Assembly: GCA_009839635.1 (NCBI GenBank) | Contig: VXPJ01000134.1 | Location: 1 to 5,293 of the forward strand | Origin: Pseudomonadota bacterium | GTDB taxonomy: Bacteria; Pseudomonadota; Gammaproteobacteria; UBA4575 | DNA: 5,293 nt | Direction: 5' to 3' | Made by a program: the position numbers and the translations under genes | The notes under the pieces: generated by a model | The model's input: the letters and a program-made list of their open reading frames with translations, nothing else | Told to the model about the DNA's origin: nothing | Database searches by the model: none | Shown: positions 1 to 5,293 of the stretch, piece by piece | Numbering within the stretch: the first letter of the stretch is position 1 | How the letters are laid out: the number at the start of each line of letters is the position of its first letter

Positions 1-126
1 GTATCCGGCAAGGGTGAAAGTGCCGCCGAGAAGGTGGAACTGTTAAGGGATGCAGGTGTCACTGTCGCGCCGGACCCGTCTGAACTCGGATCGACCATGG
101 AACGCGTCCTGAAAGAACTTGCCTAG
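1..126 (+). CDS. mtkB: Malate-CoA ligase (malate thiokinase) alpha subunit, C-terminal 41 residues
   Basis: Only the last 41 codons and the TAG stop are present, and the 5' part lies outside the window. The visible peptide starts VSGKGESAAEKVELL and ends in a helix, MERVLKELA. This is the typical end of the CoA-binding alpha subunit of the succinyl-CoA synthetase family (an SGKG-like loop, an AAEK helix, the AGV..APDP strand, then a C-terminal amphipathic helix). The catalytic phosphohistidine would lie upstream and cannot be checked. In the serine cycle this subunit pairs with MtkA to make malyl-CoA from malate, CoA and ATP. The fragment alone cannot distinguish MtkB from SucD of the TCA cycle; the MtkB call rests on the hprA-ppc-mtdA genes that follow. 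The gene is read in the same direction as hprA, 12 bases upstream, so the two are probably co-transcribed. Family assignment is firm, the exact substrate is inferred. Confidence 0.65.
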   Translation, partial: VSGKGESAAEKVELLRDAGVTVAPDPSELGSTMERVLKELA

Positions 127-130
127 GAGA
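125..130 (+). promoter_or_regulatory. Ribosome binding site of hprA
   Basis: AGGAGA lies eight bases before the hprA ATG and overlaps the mtkB stop codon (TAG at 124-126). It is a near-consensus Shine-Dalgarno sequence, fixes the hprA start at 139, and suggests that ribosomes finishing mtkB can reinitiate at hprA. It is the only strong Shine-Dalgarno sequence at a gene start in this window. Confidence 0.8.
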
Positions 131-138
131 AAAATAAA

Positions 139-1110
139 ATGAGCAAATTGAAAGTCATCGTCTCGCGCGCCTGGCCTGCGGAAGTGGAAGCTACACTGAA
201 AGAGAAATATGACGTGCAACTGAATGAGACTGACGTTGCCATGAGCAAGGATGAAATGAAACAGGCATTGGGCAATTGCGATGCATTCCTGCCAACCGTG
301 ACAGACCCCGTCGATGCGGAGGTATTGAGTGCCGAGCCGCTGCGTGCGCGGTTTATCGGCAATTTTGGTGTGGGGTTCAACCATATTGATCTGGATGCCG
401 CGAAAGCACGTGGGCTAACCGTAACCAATACACCTGAAGTGCTCACCGACTGCACAGCAGACATTGCCATGACATTACTGTTGACCGCAGCCAGGCGCAC
501 AAGCGAGGGTGAGCGTCACTTGCGTGCCAATGCCTGGACAGGCTGGCGGCCCACGCACCTGCTGGCGACCAAGGTGACAGGCAAGACCCTGGGCATGATC
601 GGCATGGGGCGGATTGCACAGGCCATGGCAAAACGCGCGCACCATGGCTTCGGGATGAAAATTATCTTTGTAGACCCCTACCCCCCCTCCGACGAGGTGA
701 TACAGGAGTTCAACGCCACGCGGTGTGAATCGATCGATGAGGTTCTTGCAAACTCGGATTTCGTATCCATCCACTGTCCGGGCGGCAAAGAAACCTACCA
801 TCTTCTGAACAAGGAAAATCTTTCCAAAATGAAGTCCAGCGCATTCCTGATCAATTCGGCGCGTGGGGATGTAGTGGACAATGATGCGCTGATAGAGGCA
901 TTGAAAAATGGCACCATCGCAGGTGCAGGTCTGGACGTATTTGAAGGCGAGCCCAACCTGGATAAGCGTTTTCTTGAGTTGGAAAATGCTGTACTGCTGC
1001 CTCATCTGGGAAGTGCCTCGACTGAAACACGGATTGCGATGGGTAACCGTGTACTGGAAAACCTGGCCGCATTCGAAGCGGGTGATACACCCAGAGACAA
1101 GCTGGTTTAA
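139..1110 (+). CDS. hprA: NAD(P)H-dependent hydroxypyruvate reductase / glycerate dehydrogenase (D-2-hydroxyacid dehydrogenase family)
   Basis: A 323-residue cytoplasmic enzyme that reduces hydroxypyruvate to D-glycerate in the serine cycle; such enzymes usually also reduce glyoxylate. The substrate-binding domain spans about residues 1-100 and the last 30 residues, including the NFGVGFNHIDLDAAKARG segment (75-92). The Rossmann domain lies between, with LGMIGMGRIA at 151-160 and an acidic residue, D179, at the end of the second strand, which favours NADH over NADPH. The catalytic triad is visible: R242 in SARGD, E271 in DVFEGEP and H289 in LPHLGSA. These sit two residues later than R240, E269 and H287 as I recall them for the Hyphomicrobium methylovorum glycerate dehydrogenase, which it resembles in length and in the GEPN and PH.GSA segments. 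The third glycine of the usual GxGxxG loop is alanine (A160). The start is set by the AGGAGA site eight bases upstream. A glyoxylate reductase (GyaR-type) role is the alternative; the serine-cycle neighbours favour hydroxypyruvate. Confidence 0.88.
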   Translation: MSKLKVIVSRAWPAEVEATLKEKYDVQLNETDVAMSKDEMKQALGNCDAFLPTVTDPVDAEVLSAEPLRARFIGNFGVGFNHIDLDAAKARGLTVTNTPEVLTDCTADIAMTLLLTAARRTSEGERHLRANAWTGWRPTHLLATKVTGKTLGMIGMGRIAQAMAKRAHHGFGMKIIFVDPYPPSDEVIQEFNATRCESIDEVLANSDFVSIHCPGGKETYHLLNKENLSKMKSSAFLINSARGDVVDNDALIEALKNGTIAGAGLDVFEGEPNLDKRFLELENAVLLPHLGSASTETRIAMGNRVLENLAAFEAGDTPRDKLV

Positions 1111-1149
1111 ATTTATATTTAGCCCCGCCCAGCACAGATTCGGTGCATA

Positions 1150-1168
1150 CCCTCCCTAAGCGGGAGGG
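1150..1168 (+). terminator. GC-rich hairpin between hprA and ppc, possible weak terminator or mRNA-stabilising stem
   Basis: CCCTCCC (1150-1156) and GGGAGGG (1162-1168) form a perfect 7-bp stem, six of the pairs G-C, around the five-base loop TAAGC. It lies 39 bases after the hprA stop and 57 bases before ppc. The run after it (AGTATCTTGC) is not a clear T-tract, so it does not meet the usual standard for a Rho-independent terminator. It may cause partial read-through and lower ppc expression relative to hprA, or protect the 3' end of the upstream message. Confidence 0.4.
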
Positions 1169-1193
1169 AGTATCTTGCACCCTTGCTGTATAT

Positions 1194-1223
1194 TGCATGT
1201 ATCAATTTGACCTTATACATGCA
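1194..1223. promoter_or_regulatory. Perfect 9-bp inverted repeat just upstream of the ppc start (candidate operator or mRNA hairpin)
   Basis: TGCATGTAT (1194-1202) and ATACATGCA (1215-1223) are exact reverse complements separated by 12 bases, and the right arm ends two bases before the ppc ATG. Half-site centres are 21 bp apart, two helical turns, which suits a dimeric regulator binding one face of DNA. In RNA the same arms would form a stem with a 12-base loop next to the start codon, extended by one G-U pair. A related sequence, TTGCTGTAT, lies just upstream at 1183-1191, so half-site-like motifs may occur in tandem. TATATT at 1189-1194 matches the -10 consensus in five of six positions but has no convincing -35 partner, so I do not call a promoter. 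The role as operator is inferred; the inverted repeat itself is directly visible. Confidence 0.45.
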
Positions 1224-1225
1224 GC

Positions 1226-4000
1226 ATGAGTGACACCTCCCCTCTTTCCTGGACACAGCTGACGCGGGTTGCCAGTGGCCGTGCCATTATTGACCCGGCC
1301 GCAAGTTATGAGAACAAACTTGTAGACCTGCTGTACAAACAGCTGCTCAGTGTGCTGCGCACCCGGCAACCTGACATAGAAGCCTTCATAGAGGGTCACA
1401 GAGACATTCGTGAAGGTACGGACTCCCAAATTCTGTACTTACTGGAAGCCCATGGCATCTGGTTCCAGCTACTCAGCATTGCTGAGCAAAATGCAAACGT
1501 ACAGCAACGCCGCCAGATTGAAAAAGAGTACGGACGACGCCGTGTGCCTGGAACTTTTGCACATACATTTTCCATGGCGTCCCGGCACGATATCCCCGCA
1601 GAAGAAATCCAGAAGGTCCTGAACAAGAGTTTTTTCTGTCCGGTAATCACCGCACATCCCACAGAAGCCAAGCGTGTGACTGTGCTGGAAATTCACCGGC
1701 GCATTTACATACTGCTCAAGCAACTGGAACTGACGCGCTGGACGCCACGAGAGCGTGACGAACTAATCCACGAACTGCGCAATGAGATCGATCTGCTTTG
1801 GCTAACAGGCGAGATCCGCCTGGAAAAACCCACTGTCGCTCAGGAGATCACGTGGGGACTGCACTTCTTTACGGAATCCTTGTTTGACAGTGCAATGAAG
1901 TTCTACGCTGAATTAGACCGTGCCTTGAGAAAGGTGTATCCGCATATTGAATTTGAGGTACCGCCGGTATTTCGTTTCGGCTCCTGGATCGGCGGTGACC
2001 GGGATGGGAATCCGAATGTGGACACTGAAGTCACTGCCTACGCCCTTCGTGAAAACGCCAGGGCCAGCCTGAAGCGGTATCGCCAGGATTTGCGCGACCT
2101 CGGTTCCAAGCTCAGTATTGCCAGTCATTCTTTGAGAGTTCCCGAACACTTTCTCAATGCCCTGGAACAAAAACTTGAAATGCTGGGAGAGACAGAATCC
2201 TTCTCGAAACGAAATCCAGGCGAGGTATTTAGACAGTACCTGAGCTGCATGCTGCGCAATATCGACGCGACACTGAAGAATATCGACGAGCCCAGAAAAT
2301 CCAGTATCGCCTACCACAGTGCAGCCGATCTGGCATTTGATCTGCAGACACTCGAACGTGGCCTCACTGATGCCCGATGTGAACACCTGAGCAGATCGAA
2401 TGTAGTTCCCTTGCGCCACATGGTGGACACCTTCGGTTTTCGAACTGCCAGTCTGGATCTGCGTGAGAACACAACCGTCACGAATGCTGTTCTCGCAGAA
2501 ATCTGGCAAGCACTGCACCAGAAAACCCACTTCGATGTTCCGGATTTCAAATCAGATAAGTGGGAAGAGTGGGTTGTCAGTGAACTCATGCAGCCCCTAC
2601 GTGTAATCCCGAACATAGATTTTCTATCCAATCGGGCGCAAGCTACGCTGGCCATGCTTGAACAGGTCAAGCACTATCAACGCAAGCTGGACTCAAAAGC
2701 GTTTGGCGTCTTTGTCCTCAGCATGACGCAAACATCAACGGACGTGCTGGGGGTTTACCTTTTAGCGAAATATGTGGGGCTGTTCACAGATGTCGACGGC
2801 CTGGAGGCCTGTCGAATCCTGGTCGTACCCCTATTGGAGACTATAGAGGCCCTGGAACAGGGACCTTCCATATTGAGTGAATTGCTCGGACATGGATTTG
2901 TCCGGCGCACGATACGCAGAAACGGCGACTCACAAGAGGTCATGGTGGGCTACTCGGACTCAAACAAGGACGGCGGGTTCCTGACTTCAAACTGGATCAT
3001 CAGTCAGGCACAGACCCTCATCAAAAAAGCCGGGGAAAAGCACAAAATACCTGTTTCGTTCTTTCACGGGCGCGGGGGCTCGGTGAGTCGGGGTGGTGCA
3101 CCCAGTGGGCGTGCCATTGCAGCCCAGCCTGCCGGTACGATTGACGCGCGCATGCGGGTCACGGAACAGGGTGAAGTCGTATCGTACAAGTATGCAAACC
3201 ACGGCTTTGCTGAAGAGCAAATGGAGATACTTGCTGCCAGCGCACTCGCACACACGCTCATGTCAGGTAAAGATCCGGCCTTCCGGATCAATGCTGAACT
3301 GGATGAAGTCATGCAGGCACTTTCAGGTACAGCATATGTCACGTACCGCAAGTTCATTGAAATCCCGGGTCTGGTAGAGTTCTATCAGCAGGCAAGTCCC
3401 GTTGAAGAGTTGACGCTGATGAAAATCGGCTCAAGGCCCGCACGCAGATTTGGCGCGGCTACTCTTGAAGACCTGCGTGCAATTCCCTGGGTTTTTGCCT
3501 GGACACAAAACCGTATCATGGTTCCGGGATGGTATGGGGTCGGAAGCAGCCTTGAACAGCTGGTCAGCATCCGCGGTGAGCTAGGAAAAGAATTGCTGCA
3601 GGAACTATATAATACGCATTCATTGTTTCGCCTGATATTGGACAGTGTCGAAAAGACATTGTTGCTGGTCGACATGGAAGTTGCTGAAAAATTTTCCGAA
3701 CTTGTGGTTAATACCCAGTACAGAGAAGCAATTTTTTCAGACATCAAGTCTGAATACGAACGTACGACCCAGATGATATTGCAGGTCACCAAGGAGGATC
3801 ATCTGTGCGACCGCTTTCCGAATTTCAAAAGGCACTTCAGCAGGCGCCTGAAATCCCTGAACCAAGTCGGCATCGAACAAGCCGAGTTGGTCAAAAAGTT
3901 TCGCGATGAACAGCACAATGCCGAGGACAGGCAAAATGTGCTGGTGCCTTTGCTTTTGTCGATCAACTGTGTCGCAGCGGGAATCGGCAGCACAGGCTAG
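1226..4000 (+). CDS. ppc: Phosphoenolpyruvate carboxylase, serine-cycle type
   Basis: A full-length 924-residue carboxylase, slightly longer than the 883-residue E. coli enzyme. It makes oxaloacetate and phosphate from PEP and bicarbonate, the CO2-fixing step of the serine cycle, in the cytoplasm. Family motifs appear in order: ITAHPTEAKR with catalytic H144; FGSWIGGDRDGNP (251-263); the active-site lysine motif MVGYSDSNKDGG (573-584, K581); the glycine-rich loop FHGRGGSVSRGGAP (613-626, R616 and R622); and LRAIPWVFAWTQNR (750-763). By hand alignment with E. coli from memory, two of four aspartate-inhibitor contacts are kept (R587 as R622, R832 as R874) and two are changed (K773 to L814, and N881 to S922 in the end sequence GIGSTG). 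This fits a carboxylase freed from aspartate feedback. ATG at 1226 is the first start after an in-frame stop at 1208-1210, and no Shine-Dalgarno sequence precedes it. It follows hprA after 115 bases and precedes mtdA by 34. Confidence 0.97.
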   Translation: MSDTSPLSWTQLTRVASGRAIIDPAASYENKLVDLLYKQLLSVLRTRQPDIEAFIEGHRDIREGTDSQILYLLEAHGIWFQLLSIAEQNANVQQRRQIEKEYGRRRVPGTFAHTFSMASRHDIPAEEIQKVLNKSFFCPVITAHPTEAKRVTVLEIHRRIYILLKQLELTRWTPRERDELIHELRNEIDLLWLTGEIRLEKPTVAQEITWGLHFFTESLFDSAMKFYAELDRALRKVYPHIEFEVPPVFRFGSWIGGDRDGNPNVDTEVTAYALRENARASLKRYRQDLRDLGSKLSIASHSLRVPEHFLNALEQKLEMLGETESFSKRNPGEVFRQYLSCMLRNIDATLKNIDEPRKSSIAYHSAADLAFDLQTLERGLTDARCEHLSRSNVVPLRHMVDTFGFRTASLDLRENTTVTNAVLAEIWQALHQKTHFDVPDFKSDKWEEWVVSELMQPLRVIPNIDFLSNRAQATLAMLEQVKHYQRKLDSKAFGVFVLSMTQTSTDVLGVYLLAKYVGLFTDVDGLEACRILVVPLLETIEALEQGPSILSELLGHGFVRRTIRRNGDSQEVMVGYSDSNKDGGFLTSNWIISQAQTLIKKAGEKHKIPVSFFHGRGGSVSRGGAPSGRAIAAQPAGTIDARMRVTEQGEVVSYKYANHGFAEEQMEILAASALAHTLMSGKDPAFRINAELDEVMQALSGTAYVTYRKFIEIPGLVEFYQQASPVEELTLMKIGSRPARRFGAATLEDLRAIPWVFAWTQNRIMVPGWYGVGSSLEQLVSIRGELGKELLQELYNTHSLFRLILDSVEKTLLLVDMEVAEKFSELVVNTQYREAIFSDIKSEYERTTQMILQVTKEDHLCDRFPNFKRHFSRRLKSLNQVGIEQAELVKKFRDEQHNAEDRQNVLVPLLLSINCVAAGIGSTG

Positions 4001-4034
4001 TGCTCCTGTGGGGATACACTGACACCTCGATACC

Positions 4035-4901
4035 ATGAAAAAGCTTTTGTACCACTTCGACACTGATCCTATCCCCAGTGTATTTGACTCTGTAGTCGCC
4101 TACGACGGAGGGGCAGACCGCGTCACCCAACTTGGGGGCATCCATGAAAATAATTGTGCAAGCCTTGTTGAAGGTGCAATCTATACGCGAGCCCCCAAAC
4201 ACAAGAGGAACACTGCAATTTTTATAGGGGGCAGTAACCTCGTTAGCGGCCAGTCCTTGTTCAGGGCGGTGCAAAGTCATTTTTTCCAAGATTTCCGTGT
4301 TTCCGTGATGCTGGACAGCAACGGCTGCAATACCACCGCCGCAGCCGGCGTCACCTTGTTGAACCTAGCCACTTCATTGGCGGGCAAGATTGCCGTGGTC
4401 TTGGCCGGTACCGGGCCAGTGGGACAGCGTGCCGCCGTCATGCTTGCGCAAAGCGGTGCCCAGGTACGACTGACCTCGCGCAAGAAGACTCGTTCGGAGC
4501 AGGCATGCGATGACATGGGGAAACAATTTGGAGTCCGGCTTGTACCTGTAGAGGCCAGTGATCACGATTCGACCCGTGCGGCACTGGAAGGAGCACAAAT
4601 TGTATTCGGCGCAGGCAAGGCAGGAGTTCGTTTACTGGATGCAAGCCAATGGCAACAGCATGACAGCATTGAAATTCTGGCCGATGTCAGTACAGCAGAA
4701 CCTCTAGGCTTTGAGGGCATCAGCATGAACGACAGGGATACCGAAAGATTTGGCAAGAGAATTTTTGGCGGCTTGGGTATAGGGGCATTGAAATTGAAGC
4801 TGCACCGTGCTTGCATCGACAGGCTGTTTACATCCAACGACCAGGTACTGGATGCAGATGCAATCTATGGAATTGCACAGCAAATGGCAGGATCCCAGTA
4901 G
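4035..4901 (+). CDS. mtdA: NADP-dependent methylene-H4MPT / methylene-H4F dehydrogenase MtdA
   Basis: A 288-residue cytoplasmic enzyme, the same length as the Methylobacterium extorquens MtdA that I recall. It oxidises methylene-tetrahydrofolate and methylene-tetrahydromethanopterin reversibly with NADP, linking C1 carriers to the serine cycle and giving NADPH. Visible marks are FDTDPIPSVFD near the N terminus (8-18), YDGGAD (23-28), MLDSNGCNTTAAAG (92-105), the Rossmann loop AGTGPVG (124-130), SRK at 148-150 after the second strand, suited to binding the NADP phosphate, and GLGIGALKLKLHRACI (246-261). The DSNG..TTAAAG and LKLKLHRACI segments match MtdA and not MtdB, the H4MPT-only paralogue. 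The start at 4035 gives the conserved MKKLLYHFDTD beginning. The 34-base gap after ppc has no Shine-Dalgarno sequence at normal spacing; the only purine-rich run, GTGGGGA (4008-4014), is 20 bases before the ATG. Partner cyclohydrolase genes (fch, mch) are not in the window. Confidence 0.95.
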   Translation: MKKLLYHFDTDPIPSVFDSVVAYDGGADRVTQLGGIHENNCASLVEGAIYTRAPKHKRNTAIFIGGSNLVSGQSLFRAVQSHFFQDFRVSVMLDSNGCNTTAAAGVTLLNLATSLAGKIAVVLAGTGPVGQRAAVMLAQSGAQVRLTSRKKTRSEQACDDMGKQFGVRLVPVEASDHDSTRAALEGAQIVFGAGKAGVRLLDASQWQQHDSIEILADVSTAEPLGFEGISMNDRDTERFGKRIFGGLGIGALKLKLHRACIDRLFTSNDQVLDADAIYGIAQQMAGSQ

Positions 4902-4902
4902 T

Positions 4903-5293
4903 ATGAAGTCCCCACCTCCGCTGCTTGACATGATCGGGCAACTGATTGCTATCCCTTCTGTCAGCAGTACCCAGGCACAATTTGACACTAGCAACAAACC
5001 TATCATCGACTGCCTGGCCAACTGGCTGGACGACCTGGGTTTCCAGACGGAGATTGTTTCTTCCTCAGAAGAAAAACATAACCTGCTGGCATGGATCGGA
5101 GAAGGGGAAGATGGCCTTGTGCTGTCAGGTCATACCGATACCGTGAATTATGACCAAACCGGCTGGAATACTGATCCGTTTCGGGCCCAGCAAGTCGATA
5201 ACCGTCTTTATGGCCTGGGCACAGCAGATATGAAATCTTTCTTGGCGATTGCCATTGAGGCAGCAAAAGATTTTGTCGACAAGAATCTTGAAC
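4903..5293 (+). CDS. argE: Acetylornithine deacetylase (M20 zinc peptidase family), N-terminal part
   Basis: The first 130 codons are present and the frame stays open to the window edge. ArgE hydrolyses N-acetylornithine to ornithine and acetate in the linear arginine pathway, in the cytoplasm. The LLDMIGQLIAIPSVSS beginning and the metal motif LVLSGHTDTV are typical; H77 and D79 match zinc-binding H80 and catalytic D82 of E. coli ArgE as I recall them, and D109 in YGLGTADMKSF matches the metal-bridging D112, all shifted by three. The GW.TDPF segment (87-93) after the HTDTV motif is also an ArgE hallmark. Other M20 enzymes such as succinyl-diaminopimelate desuccinylase (DapE) are less likely because the GLGTADMK sequence replaces their GRG..DMK. 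The ATG is one base after the mtdA stop; a weak GGCAGGA lies inside the mtdA end, about 11 bases before it, so translation is probably coupled. Its presence after serine-cycle genes is odd by function. Confidence 0.88.
   Translation, partial: MKSPPPLLDMIGQLIAIPSVSSTQAQFDTSNKPIIDCLANWLDDLGFQTEIVSSSEEKHNLLAWIGEGEDGLVLSGHTDTVNYDQTGWNTDPFRAQQVDNRLYGLGTADMKSFLAIAIEAAKDFVDKNLE

Noticed and set aside
681..687. Run of seven C in hprA, a possible slippage or frameshift site
   Set aside because: The frame is intact on both sides (DPYPPS then normal family sequence), so there is no sign of an actual frameshift.
475..1005. Long antisense open frame opposite hprA (176 codons)
   Set aside because: It lies wholly opposite a well-supported gene, matches no family I know, and has no ribosome site; it is a by-product of hprA codon use.
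1913..2530. Antisense open frame of 205 codons opposite ppc
   Set aside because: The opposite strand encodes conserved Ppc sequence including the GGDRDGNP motif; the antisense product shows no recognisable domain.
3608..3613. Perfect TATAAT inside ppc, a possible internal promoter for mtdA
   Set aside because: No -35-like sequence at 16-18 bp spacing and it is about 420 bases from mtdA; one hexamer match is expected by chance.
3999..4020. Imperfect hairpin after the ppc stop (AGTG/CACT plus TCC/GGA) as a terminator
   Set aside because: Short, interrupted by an internal loop and not followed by T residues; mtdA starts only 15 bases later, which favours read-through.
1231..4028. TGACACCTC repeated at 1231-1239 and 4020-4028 near the ppc and mtdA starts
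   Set aside because: Nine bases, at different positions relative to the two starts (inside ppc, before mtdA); likely coincidence.

Overview
The window carries five genes, all on the + strand and closely packed: the 3' end of mtkB (malate-CoA ligase alpha subunit), hprA (hydroxypyruvate reductase), ppc (phosphoenolpyruvate carboxylase), mtdA (methylene-tetrahydromethanopterin/methylene-tetrahydrofolate dehydrogenase) and the 5' part of argE (acetylornithine deacetylase). Together the first four mark a serine-cycle methylotroph. MtdA is the strongest marker because it is essentially confined to bacteria that handle C1 units on both H4MPT and H4F. The source is therefore probably a methylotrophic or methanotrophic proteobacterium. 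Moderate base composition and the ArgE type suggest a gamma- or betaproteobacterium more than a high-GC Methylobacterium relative, but this placement is inference and is weak.

Layout: positions 1-126 hold the mtkB tail. After a 12-base gap with a strong ribosome binding site comes hprA (139-1110). Positions 1111-1225 are the only sizeable non-coding stretch (115 bases). They hold a GC-rich hairpin (1150-1168) and a perfect 9-bp inverted repeat (1194-1223) ending two bases before the ppc start. ppc fills 1226-4000, mtdA 4035-4901, and argE begins one base after the mtdA stop and runs off the end at 5293. No RNA genes, CRISPR arrays or mobile elements are visible.

How the genes fit: MtdA sets the flow of C1 units between formate/H4F and the H4MPT route and makes NADPH. 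Methylene-H4F plus glycine gives serine, and serine:glyoxylate aminotransferase (not in this window) gives hydroxypyruvate. HprA reduces this to glycerate. After glycerate kinase and enolase (not seen), Ppc carboxylates PEP to oxaloacetate. Malate is then activated to malyl-CoA by MtkAB and split by malyl-CoA lyase (not seen) to acetyl-CoA and glyoxylate. Thus four of the dedicated serine-cycle steps are here, in an order different from the classic Methylobacterium cluster as I recall it. argE belongs to arginine biosynthesis and seems to ride in the same transcript.

The points most worth a second look are the dyad at the ppc start, apparent loss of two of the four aspartate-inhibition contacts in this Ppc, the lack of recognisable Shine-Dalgarno sequences before ppc and mtdA, and the mtdA-argE junction. 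I see no wholly new system; this is a rearranged version of a known pathway.
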